NCBI GenBank assembly: GCA_017626275.1 | Contig: JAGAJD010000148.1 | Location: forward strand, 1 to 6,273 | Length of the DNA: 6,273 nucleotides | DNA from: Lachnospira sp. | GTDB taxonomy: Bacteria > Bacillota > Clostridia > Lachnospirales > Lachnospiraceae | Direction of reading: 5' to 3' | Part shown: positions 1 through 5,707 of the stretch, one piece after another | Numbering within the stretch: the first letter of the stretch is position 1 | How the letters are laid out: every line of letters starts with the position of its first letter | Translations under genes and position numbers: made by a program | The notes under the pieces: generated by a model | Told to the model about the DNA's origin: nothing | Databases searched by the model: none | What the model saw: the letters and a program-made list of their open reading frames with translations, nothing else

Positions 1-1
1 A

Positions 2-580
2 AAAGCTAAGGACGTATATCAGGAATATGAGGACGGTACAAGTAAATGGGTACGTTACGATAAAGATGGTCATATGGTTAAGGGCTGGGATACAAATGAA
101 AACGGAAAGTATTATTTTGTCCCAATCACAGGAGCACTGGCTAAGGGTGTTGTAAATATCGATGGAACAGATTACCGTTTCAATGACATAACAGGAGTTA
201 TCTTAGACTTAGTATTTGTTAATGACAACGGAAATGAATTCTGGTATGAGAACGGTATCAAGCAGGGAACAGAAGGTCGCGGTAAGGAAATCTACGATCC
301 TGCAACAGATGCATGGTATTGGTTAGACTCAATTGATGGCGGTAAGAAAGCCGTATCAAAAGATGTATATCAGGAATCATATGCAGGACAGTATGCAGAC
401 AGACCTGACGGAACAGGTAAGTGGGTACGTTACGATGAGAACGGACGCATGGTTAAGGGCTGGAGTGCAGATAGAAATTACTACTTCGATATGACAACAG
501 GCGCAATGGCTAAGGGAACAACTACAATTGACGGAGTTGAGTATACATTTGATTGGATTACAGGTATCGTAGTAAAATAA
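2..580 (+). CDS. C-terminal fragment of a cell-wall-binding-repeat surface/secreted protein (5' end outside window)
   Basis: The reading frame is open from base 2, so the ATG at 74 is an internal methionine and the true start lies upstream. The visible 192 residues are rich in W, Y, G, D and K and contain two diverged copies of one module, each with KDVYQE, KWVRYD, MVKGW, YYF and TGAxAKG followed by a short IDG-Y-F-ITG hairpin. A linker with FWYENG and WYWLD separates them. This Trp/Tyr/Gly beta-hairpin pattern resembles choline-binding/cell-wall-binding repeats, which usually sit at the end of extracellular enzymes or adhesins of Lachnospiraceae and hold them on the envelope. The protein ends at a TAA directly after the last repeat (ITGIVVK). 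There is no LPXTG motif or C-terminal membrane segment, so attachment would be non-covalent. The catalytic or functional N-terminal part is not in the window, so the protein's overall function cannot be given. Confidence 0.8.
   Translation, partial: KAKDVYQEYEDGTSKWVRYDKDGHMVKGWDTNENGKYYFVPITGALAKGVVNIDGTDYRFNDITGVILDLVFVNDNGNEFWYENGIKQGTEGRGKEIYDPATDAWYWLDSIDGGKKAVSKDVYQESYAGQYADRPDGTGKWVRYDENGRMVKGWSADRNYYFDMTTGAMAKGTTTIDGVEYTFDWITGIVVK
8..205 (+). repeat. Cell-wall-binding-like module, copy 1
   Basis: Protein-level repeat unit running from KDVYQE through KWVRYD, MVKGW and TGALAKG to ITGVIL. It aligns with the unit at 359-577. The stretch coding for WVRYD is identical in DNA in both copies (tgggtacgttacgat), while the rest has diverged, as expected for an old tandem duplication within a repeat protein. 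Confidence 0.7.
359..577 (+). repeat. Cell-wall-binding-like module, copy 2
   Basis: Second copy of the module at 8-205, from KDVYQES to ITGIVVK. Relative to copy 1 it carries 8 extra residues (24 nt) between VYQE and KWVRYD, around YAGQYADRP. It is the terminal module of the protein. Confidence 0.7.
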
Positions 581-617
581 GTCGGAGTATTAATTAATTC
601 CGGTTTAAACAGATAGG

Positions 618-649
618 CAGGGCGGTTCGATTGAACCGCCTTGTTTTTT
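618..649 (+). terminator. Rho-independent terminator of the surface-protein gene
   Basis: An 8-bp perfect GC-rich stem (ggcggttc at 621-628, gaaccgcc at 633-640) with a GATT loop is extended outward by C-G, A-T and G-T pairs to 11 bp. It is followed at once by six T residues (644-649). It lies 38 bp after the stop codon at 578-580. Confidence 0.93.
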
Positions 650-650
650 G

Positions 651-679
651 TTGCTAAAGGATAAAAATAATGTTATTAT
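651..679 (+). promoter_or_regulatory. Putative sigma-A-type promoter of the AEC permease gene
   Basis: A -35-like TTGCTA (651-656) is separated by exactly 17 bp from an extended -10, TG-T-TATTAT (671-679, hexamer 674-679). This predicts a start near 686 and a leader of about 42 nt. The -35 begins two bases after the T-tract of the preceding terminator, so the permease is probably an independent transcription unit. The call comes from consensus matching only. Confidence 0.6.
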
Positions 680-727
680 AAAACTCATATTTGTATATAA
701 AATAATCTAAGACAGGGAGGCATAATT

Positions 728-1654
728 GTGGAGCTTGCATTGATAACAGCACAGCAGGTAGCAGTGTTATTTATATTAATATTTGCAGGATTTATATGTG
801 TTAAAATAGGTGTAATTAAAATGGAGGGGAAAAAGGCATTTTCAGATTTGCTTCTCTATCTTGTTACGCCTGCTATGGTTATAAATTCTTATATGACAGA
901 ATTTGATACGAAGGTGCTTGCGAATCTTTTAGAGACCCTTAAGCTTGGTACAATACTGCTTTTGGCAGGAATTGCAGTGACAATGCTCCTTAGCGTGCGT
1001 ATTAAAGATGAGAACTGTCCGATTATGCGTTTTGCATGCATGTTTTCCAATGCAGCGTATATGGGGTTTCCTCTGATTCAGGCTTTGTTTGGTCAGGAAG
1101 GACTGCTGTATACCAGTGTATTTTTTACGGCATTTAATATTTTGTTATGGACGGTCGGTTATGGAATGGTGAGCAAAAAAGTTCATGTAAAGGAGATTAT
1201 CCGCAGTATACTTACGACACCTGTAATTATATCGGTAGTAATAGGGCTTGTTATATATCTTGGCAGAATCCCTGTTCCGAATATAGTAAAACAGCCGATA
1301 AGTTATATTGCAGGCATTAATACGCCGTTATCAATGATAATAACAGGTATGATTATTGCAGGCTGTGATGTGAAGAAGCTGCTGCACAACAGACTGCTTA
1401 TGTTTGTTATTGCAGTCCGTATGTTTGTTATACCTGCGCTGTGCTTAGGATTGTTTATGTTGTTTCATGTACATGGAATGATTGCAAGTATAGTTCTGCT
1501 GTTGGAATCATGTCCGAGTGCGGCGATTACTACCGTATTTGCGGTGCAGTTTAAATATGATGAGGATTTGGCAGCAGGAGCAGTGGTTATTACCACGCTG
1601 TTAAGCATAATTACGCTTCCGGTGTGTGCTTATTTAGCAACGACTGTGCTTTGA
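728..1654 (+). CDS. AEC-family (auxin efflux carrier-like) membrane transporter
   Basis: The product is a 308-residue integral membrane protein, the usual length for the AEC family (Pfam Mem_trans). Ten hydrophobic segments can be placed, roughly at residues 8-28, 38-56, 67-90, 101-120, 126-148, 160-180, 192-213, 223-246, 251-274 and 282-305. The pattern is two sets of five, as is typical for this fold. Family features visible include the NAAYMGFPL stretch in helix 4, the NTPLSMIITGMIIAG stretch in helix 7 and the CPSAAITTVFA...Y.D motif in helix 9, followed by TTLLSIITLP in helix 10. The start is GTG at 728, chosen because AGGGAGG (714-720) sits 7 nt upstream and the frame matches the family N-terminus. 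Characterised bacterial relatives carry malate, malonate or similar organic acids, but nothing here fixes the substrate. It is monocistronic, with the next gene convergent. Confidence 0.88.
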   Translation: MELALITAQQVAVLFILIFAGFICVKIGVIKMEGKKAFSDLLLYLVTPAMVINSYMTEFDTKVLANLLETLKLGTILLLAGIAVTMLLSVRIKDENCPIMRFACMFSNAAYMGFPLIQALFGQEGLLYTSVFFTAFNILLWTVGYGMVSKKVHVKEIIRSILTTPVIISVVIGLVIYLGRIPVPNIVKQPISYIAGINTPLSMIITGMIIAGCDVKKLLHNRLLMFVIAVRMFVIPALCLGLFMLFHVHGMIASIVLLLESCPSAAITTVFAVQFKYDEDLAAGAVVITTLLSIITLPVCAYLATTVL

Positions 1655-1660
1655 AATTAT

Positions 1661-1697
1661 AAATAAAAATAGGAGTAACCTCGAAAGGTTACTCCTA
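1661..1697 (-). terminator. Rho-independent terminator of the alcohol dehydrogenase gene (possibly bidirectional)
   Basis: A perfect inverted repeat (aggagtaacct at 1671-1681 and aggttactcct at 1686-1696, loop CGAA) is extended by a T-A pair to 12 bp. On the minus strand it is followed by TTTTTATTT, the expected U-tract. On the plus strand it is followed by AAAAGTTGTTTG, which is a poor U-tract, so it should work mainly for the minus-strand gene and perhaps weakly for the permease gene. Confidence 0.85.
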
Positions 1698-1733
1698 AAA
1701 GTTGTTTGTGATATGTTGCTTAGACCAATTTTT

Positions 1734-2924
1734 TTACAACGCATTAGTATAGATTTCAACCATATCGTCAACAGATAATTTTTTCACAATCCCCGTAGAA
1801 TGGCGTGTGCCTATATCACATTTTTCAGCCATGGTACGAATCTGCTCGGCAGTCGGCCTGACGCCAAGTTCTGCAAATGAAGTCGGCATATCGATAGAAC
1901 GGTAAAATTCTTCCATAGCCTCAATTCCTTTAAGCGCAGTTTCGGTTACTGCTTCGGCAGATGAACCGGTTGGCTCTATATCAAGAACATTTACGGCAAA
2001 TTTAGCAAAGCGCTCAGGGCGGGCGTCAAGTACAAATCTTGCCCAGCTTCCCCATATTGCGGAAAGTCCTGCACCATGCGCAACATCAAAGAGTCCCCCG
2101 ATTTCATGCTCCATTTTATGAGTTGCCCAGTCGCCGCCGTCAGTACCGCAGCCTGTAAGTCCGTTGTGTGAAAGGCTTCCTGCCCACATAACTTCGGCAC
2201 GTGCTTCGTAATTGTCAGGCTGTTCCTTTAAGATTTTTGCATTTTTCATTACAGTGCGCATTAAAGCTTCGCTGATACCGTCCGTAAGCTCCATATTATC
2301 ACTCTGATTAAAATAACGTTCCATAGTGTGCATAAGAATGTCGACACAGCCGCTTGCTGTCTGATATGCAGGGAGAGTCATGGTAAGTTCGGGATTCATA
2401 ACGGCAAATTTTGCACGGCTTAAATTATTGCTGTATCCACGCTTAATCAGTCCTTCTTCCTTTGTTATGACAGAAGAAGAACTCATCTCACTGCCTGCCG
2501 CTGCGATAGTAAGAACAGCGCCGATTGGAAGACAAGCCGCAGCCTGTCTCTTAAAATCATAAAAATCCCATACATCGCCGTCATTGGCAGTACCGTATCC
2601 TATGGCTTTGGCAGAATCAATAACGCTTCCTCCGCCGACGGCAAGGATAAAATCAACACCCTCACGTCTGCAAAGATTTATTCCCTCATATACAAGGGAA
2701 AGCCGCGGATTCGGTACAACACCGCCTAATTCCACATAGTTTATGCCCTCGTTGTCAAGAGACGCTTTAATGCGGTCGAGAAGTCCGCTTCTTTTCACAC
2801 TTCCGCTTCCGTAGTGGATAAGAACCTTTTTACAATTCTGTTCTTTGACAAGCTGTCCTGTCTGGCTTTCCGTTCCTTTTCCGAAAACAATTTTTGTCGG
2901 CGTATAATAATTAAAATTTTCCAT
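1734..2924 (-). CDS. Iron-containing alcohol dehydrogenase, NAD(P)H-dependent butanol dehydrogenase / YqhD type
   Basis: Cytoplasmic group III alcohol dehydrogenase of 396 residues, the usual size. It would interconvert an aldehyde (such as butyraldehyde or acetaldehyde) and an alcohol with NAD(P)H. The N-terminus (FNYYTPTKIVFGKG, residues 3-16) and the nucleotide-binding GGGSVIDSAK motif (97-106) match clostridial BDH proteins. The metal site is complete: D195 and H199 in CVDILMHTMERYF, then H269 and H283 in the THKMEHEIGGLFDVAHG region, with the conserved H273 between them. The ATG at 2924 is chosen. An in-frame TTG at 2951 would add nine residues (LTGKDRHF..) absent from the family and overlapping the AAAGGA site at 2940-2935. 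It is divergent from the ThyX-like gene and convergent with the permease gene, so it is monocistronic. A fermentative or aldehyde-detoxifying role is likely; the physiological substrate cannot be told from sequence. Confidence 0.93.
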   Translation of the reverse strand: MENFNYYTPTKIVFGKGTESQTGQLVKEQNCKKVLIHYGSGSVKRSGLLDRIKASLDNEGINYVELGGVVPNPRLSLVYEGINLCRREGVDFILAVGGGSVIDSAKAIGYGTANDGDVWDFYDFKRQAAACLPIGAVLTIAAAGSEMSSSSVITKEEGLIKRGYSNNLSRAKFAVMNPELTMTLPAYQTASGCVDILMHTMERYFNQSDNMELTDGISEALMRTVMKNAKILKEQPDNYEARAEVMWAGSLSHNGLTGCGTDGGDWATHKMEHEIGGLFDVAHGAGLSAIWGSWARFVLDARPERFAKFAVNVLDIEPTGSSAEAVTETALKGIEAMEEFYRSIDMPTSFAELGVRPTAEQIRTMAEKCDIGTRHSTGIVKKLSVDDMVEIYTNAL

Positions 2925-2934
2925 AAAATGTCTG

Positions 2935-2940
2935 TCCTTT
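2935..2940 (-). promoter_or_regulatory. Ribosome binding site that sets the dehydrogenase start at 2924
   Basis: Minus-strand AAAGGA, within a longer AGGAAAGGA purine run, lies 10 nt before the ATG at 2924-2922. The spacing is slightly long, but no comparable site precedes the upstream TTG at 2951. Confidence 0.6.
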
Positions 2941-2957
2941 CCTGTTAGCAATATTCT

Positions 2958-2986
2958 TTGATATTTTAACTATAATAGAGTATAAT
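2958..2986 (+). promoter_or_regulatory. Putative sigma-A promoter of the ThyX-like gene
   Basis: TTGATA (2958-2963, 5 of 6 consensus bases) and a perfect TATAAT (2981-2986) are separated by exactly 17 bp. The predicted start is near 2993, giving a leader of about 30 nt that contains the GGAGGA site. A second TATAAT at 2971-2976 has no good -35 partner. Confidence 0.72.
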
Positions 2987-3007
2987 CAAATTCAAATGAA
3001 AATGCAA
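2979..3007 (-). promoter_or_regulatory. Putative promoter of the alcohol dehydrogenase gene
   Basis: On the minus strand, TTGCAT (3007-3002, only the TTG conserved) lies 17 bp from TATACT (2984-2979, 5 of 6 bases). The predicted start is near 2972 and the leader about 48 nt. The -10 overlaps the plus-strand -10 of the ThyX-like gene. The weak -35 lowers confidence. Confidence 0.5.
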
Positions 3008-3012
3008 TGAGT

Positions 3013-3018
3013 GGAGGA
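3013..3018 (+). promoter_or_regulatory. Ribosome binding site that sets the ThyX-like start at 3023
   Basis: GGAGGA lies 5 nt before the ATG at 3023 (counted from GGAGG). An in-frame GTG at 3011 overlaps this site and has no site of its own, so the ATG is preferred. Confidence 0.8.
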
Positions 3019-3022
3019 AGTT

Positions 3023-4237
3023 ATGATTACTATAAATATGATTGCTGCAACAAGAGAATGTGATAACGTCAATCCTGTACAGATGAATGAGGAAATGACT
3101 GTTTTAAGCGGAAAGTTTGGCGGAACCTGTTATGCTGCCGACGGATATGAGACAATTAAAGCGCAGCCTGTTGAAAAGGCTTTAAAAAGAGCAGAAAGTA
3201 CCGCTGTGAGAGGACATCATTCTGTGTTTCAGCATTGTATGATAACTATGGAGATTCAATGTTCCAAAATCATTGCAATGCTGCTAAATTCTATTGGAAT
3301 ATCAAATACTTCGGAAAAGAGTGCGAGATATACAAAGATGAAGCCGCAGACAGAGCGTGAAGAATTACTGTATCAGAAATGGCATGACATTTTTGTTTGT
3401 AAGATAAATGAAGTGTATCCTCAAATGTTTACGGAAAAAGAAGCAGACAAGCTTGCCTATGAAAATGCAAGATATATGATATCTGTATTCTGCCCGACTT
3501 CCATGGTATATTCAGTGCCGTTTCGGAACATATTTTATATATTGGACTGGACAGCGTCAATGACTGATAATCTTTTAAAGCTTGACGGAGGCTTTAATAA
3601 GAGGCTGGCAGAGGAACTTAAGGAGCTTCGTAAGGAACTGCTGCATGTAGTCGGAGAAAAAGAGAATTTTCATGACAATAAAAACGAATACTTTCGATTT
3701 ATGCCTGTGCAGGCTACGGGTGAGAAAGACGATGATAATAAGGAATATTTCGGAGATGTCTATACGGCAAAATTTTTGGCGTCATTTGCACAGGTGGCGC
3801 AGGAGCAGAGACACAGAACGCTTCGTGTAAAGATTAATTTTAGCGGAGACAATCCGGAGGAATACGGTTTTTATGTACCTGAGCTGATTAGGGAGACAGA
3901 ACTTGAGACAGAGTGGCTTTCCGATATGAGAAGTATAGGTGAAGTATATCCGCAGGGCGTTCTTGTCTCTGTCACAGAGCAGGGGCTTTTTGAAGATTTT
4001 GTTTTAAAGAGCAAGGAGAGAATGTGCGGCAGGGCGCAGCTTGAAATTATGCGTCTTACGGAGCAGATGACGGAAAAATTTATTGAAAACAGAGAAAATC
4101 TGTCAACAGCCAACAAAAAACGCCTTGAATCAGTTACAGAGCAGACAAAACCTTGCGCGAGATGCGGATTTACAGACTTTGTATGCAGCGAGGGCTGTAA
4201 ATGGGGCAAAAAAAATGCGTTAATTAGAAAAATTTAA
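3023..4237 (+). CDS. thyX: ThyX-family (FAD-dependent thymidylate synthase-like) protein, long form with two ThyX-like halves and a Cys4 tail
   Basis: This 404-residue protein compares with about 220-250 for classical ThyX, which makes dTMP from dUMP using methylene-tetrahydrofolate, FAD and NADPH. Residues about 1-185 match ThyX: HHSVFQH (65-71) fits HxxxFEH, SEKSARY (97-103) fits the end of the RHRxxSxNExSxRY signature, and ENAR (147-150) plus R168 fit the C-terminal substrate region. The RHR triplet is replaced by SIG at 90-92, and the family's later Arg is T177. Residues about 245-350 look like a second, more diverged half: it has RHR (263-265) and R333 followed by AQLEI (338-342), but no ExSxRY. 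A lysine-rich stretch leads to a final C-x2-C-x6-C-x3-C tail (C378, C381, C388, C392). Family membership is well supported from the motifs. Thymidylate synthase activity is inferred and uncertain, because no single half has a full active site. The motif comparison uses remembered Thermotoga ThyX sequence, not a search. Confidence 0.75.
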   Translation: MITINMIAATRECDNVNPVQMNEEMTVLSGKFGGTCYAADGYETIKAQPVEKALKRAESTAVRGHHSVFQHCMITMEIQCSKIIAMLLNSIGISNTSEKSARYTKMKPQTEREELLYQKWHDIFVCKINEVYPQMFTEKEADKLAYENARYMISVFCPTSMVYSVPFRNIFYILDWTASMTDNLLKLDGGFNKRLAEELKELRKELLHVVGEKENFHDNKNEYFRFMPVQATGEKDDDNKEYFGDVYTAKFLASFAQVAQEQRHRTLRVKINFSGDNPEEYGFYVPELIRETELETEWLSDMRSIGEVYPQGVLVSVTEQGLFEDFVLKSKERMCGRAQLEIMRLTEQMTEKFIENRENLSTANKKRLESVTEQTKPCARCGFTDFVCSEGCKWGKKNALIRKI

Positions 4238-4245
4238 GAATAGAT

Positions 4246-4275
4246 TTGCCGAAAAATTGTGATACTGAATATAGC
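4246..4275 (+). promoter_or_regulatory. Weak candidate promoter for the glucuronide operon
   Basis: TTGCCG (4246-4251) and TATAGC (4270-4275) are 18 bp apart, each with 4 of 6 consensus bases. It lies in the 72-bp gap between the ThyX-like stop and the symporter start. No terminator was seen in this gap, so read-through from the ThyX-like promoter is equally possible. Confidence 0.3.
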
Positions 4276-4276
4276 C

Positions 4277-4291
4277 TGTGTAATAAACACA
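4277..4291 (+). promoter_or_regulatory. Small inverted repeat, possible operator
   Basis: TGTGT-AATAA-ACACA is a perfect 5-bp inverted repeat with a 5-nt centre. It sits just after the candidate -10 and just before the ribosome binding site of the symporter gene. The position suits a repressor site for a sugar-inducible operon. It is short, has no T-tract and could be chance. Confidence 0.25.
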
Positions 4292-4294
4292 AAT

Positions 4295-4302
4295 AAAGGA
4301 GG
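4295..4302 (+). promoter_or_regulatory. Ribosome binding site that sets the symporter start at 4310
   Basis: A consensus AAAGGAGG lies 7 nt before the ATG at 4310. This rules out an upstream in-frame TTG at 4259, which would add 17 unconserved residues and place this site inside the coding region. Confidence 0.9.
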
Positions 4303-4309
4303 ATTCACA

Positions 4310-5680
4310 ATGACGAAAAAATTCGGGTTCTCTGATAAACTCGGTTATATGTTCGGCGATTTCGGCAATGATTTTACATTTATTCTTTCATCGATGTTCT
4401 TATTAAAATTCTATACAGATGTCATGGGTGTGTCAGCAGCAGTTGTGGGAATGATGATGATGATTGCCCGCTTTTTAGATGCGTTTACTGATGTCACAAT
4501 GGGGCAGATTGCAGACAGAAGCGCAAGCGGCAAGAGAGGAAAATTTGCACCATGGATTAAAAGAATAAGCGGACCTGTGGCGTTATCATCTTTTTTGATG
4601 TATGCGTCATGGTTCGCTAATATGTCCATGGGCTTTAAAATTTTTTGGATGTTTTTCACATATCTGTTGTGGGGAAGTGTATTTTATACGGCAATTAACA
4701 TTCCTTACGGCTCAATGGCATCTGCCATTTCAGCAGAACCAAAGGATCGTTCTGCATTATCCAACTGGAGAACAATAGGTGCTACACTGGCATCAACGGT
4801 AATCGGAGTAATACTTCCGCTGGTAGTCTATTATACAGACGCTAACGGAAATTCAGTACTTTCGGGAACAAGAATGTCAATAGCGGCATTAATATGCTCA
4901 ATAGGAGCAGTCATATGCTATATGCTCTGTTATTACATGACGACAGAGCGTGTTCCTGTACAGACAAAGAATGAGAGATTTTCTTTATCGGGGCTGTTAT
5001 CTGAATTATTTCATAACAGAGCTTTAATAGGTATTGTTGTAAGTGCGCTTTTGTTCCTTCTGGCGCAGTTGTCTATTTCTAATATGGGAGCTTACATTTA
5101 TCCGAATTATTTTGGCGATGTAAAGGGCTTATCTATGGCAACAATGCTCGGAACAATCATTACTCTTGTGTTGTCGGCATTTACGGTAAGGTTGTCAGAG
5201 CGTTTCGGTAAAAAAGAAATATCTGCGGCAGGTGCGTTGATTGGTGCTGCTGCATTGATAGCGGCATATTTTGTACACACTAAAAATGTGTATGTGTGGC
5301 TTGTATTTTATGGAATTTCCTATATTGGAATGGCTGCATTTAATCTTGTGTGCTGGGCTATGATTGCGGACGTTATTGACGATGCGGAGGTTAAGACGGG
5401 AACACGTTCGGACGGAACTATATATGCGATATATTCATTTGCAAGAAAGTTAGGACAGGCTGGTTCTTCAGGACTTACAGGAGCATTGCTGTCGATTATA
5501 GGTTACAGTACGGCAACGGCATTTGATACAAAGGTTGTAGATGGAATTTATAACATGACATGTCTTGTGCCTGCGATTGCGTATGTGCTTATGGCATTGT
5601 CATTATATTTTCTGTATCCGCTAAGCAAAAGTAAGGTTCAGGAAAATGCGGCAGTTTTAAGAGCTAAGAGAGAAAAATAA
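4310..5680 (+). CDS. GPH-family cation:glycoside/glucuronide symporter (MelB/UidB type)
   Basis: The product is a 456-residue, roughly twelve-helix inner-membrane transporter of the glycoside-pentoside-hexuronide family (major facilitator fold). The N-terminus is typical: FSDKLGYMFGDFGND (7-21), then helix 2 with RFLDAFTD (54-61), whose two aspartates D57 and D61 match the cation-binding pair of MelB. The loop ADRSASGKRGKFAPW (69-82) is the conserved GPH loop 2-3. The loop between helices 10 and 11, from about residue 353 to 373, carries the second family signature (IDDAE..TGTRSDGTIYA). A basic cytoplasmic tail ends the protein. It is followed 27 bp later by a beta-glucuronidase gene in the same orientation, so the likely substrate is a glucuronide, as for E. 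coli UidB/GusB. Substrate choice rests on that neighbour, since GPH sequences alone do not reveal it. Energy coupling could be to H+ or Na+. Confidence 0.9.
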   Translation: MTKKFGFSDKLGYMFGDFGNDFTFILSSMFLLKFYTDVMGVSAAVVGMMMMIARFLDAFTDVTMGQIADRSASGKRGKFAPWIKRISGPVALSSFLMYASWFANMSMGFKIFWMFFTYLLWGSVFYTAINIPYGSMASAISAEPKDRSALSNWRTIGATLASTVIGVILPLVVYYTDANGNSVLSGTRMSIAALICSIGAVICYMLCYYMTTERVPVQTKNERFSLSGLLSELFHNRALIGIVVSALLFLLAQLSISNMGAYIYPNYFGDVKGLSMATMLGTIITLVLSAFTVRLSERFGKKEISAAGALIGAAALIAAYFVHTKNVYVWLVFYGISYIGMAAFNLVCWAMIADVIDDAEVKTGTRSDGTIYAIYSFARKLGQAGSSGLTGALLSIIGYSTATAFDTKVVDGIYNMTCLVPAIAYVLMALSLYFLYPLSKSKVQENAAVLRAKREK

Positions 5681-5707
5681 AAATTATAATAGAAAGAGGG
5701 AAAAATT

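Noticed and set aside
74..76. ATG as start of a 168-residue protein
   Set aside because: The frame is open back to base 2 with clear repeat homology (KDVYQE, KWVRYD) before this ATG, and there is no ribosome binding site. It is an internal methionine of a truncated gene.
1991..2200. Open frames antisense to or overlapping the dehydrogenase (also at 2380-2562)
   Set aside because: They have no ribosome binding site and no recognisable protein features, and they lie wholly within a well-supported gene.
2925..2951. TTG start giving a 405-residue alcohol dehydrogenase
   Set aside because: The nine extra residues do not fit the family N-terminus and would cover the AAAGGA site that serves the ATG at 2924.
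3871..4209. Minus-strand open frame of 112 codons opposite the ThyX-like gene
   Set aside because: Its composition (Ser/Leu-rich, no motif) is that of an antisense shadow of a real coding frame, and no promoter or ribosome binding site supports it.
4208..4215. Run of eight A residues near the end of the ThyX-like gene, possible slippage or programmed frameshift site
   Set aside because: It lies within the last ten codons in an AT-rich gene, no stimulatory stem-loop follows, and a shift would change only the extreme C-terminus.
4277..4291. Inverted repeat as a terminator after the ThyX-like gene
   Set aside because: The stem is only 5 bp and AT-rich, and it is followed by AATAAAGGAGG rather than a T-tract, so it cannot be a rho-independent terminator.
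4259..4309. TTG start giving a 473-residue symporter
   Set aside because: A consensus AAAGGAGG lies inside the extension, 7 nt before the ATG at 4310, which gives the standard GPH N-terminus.
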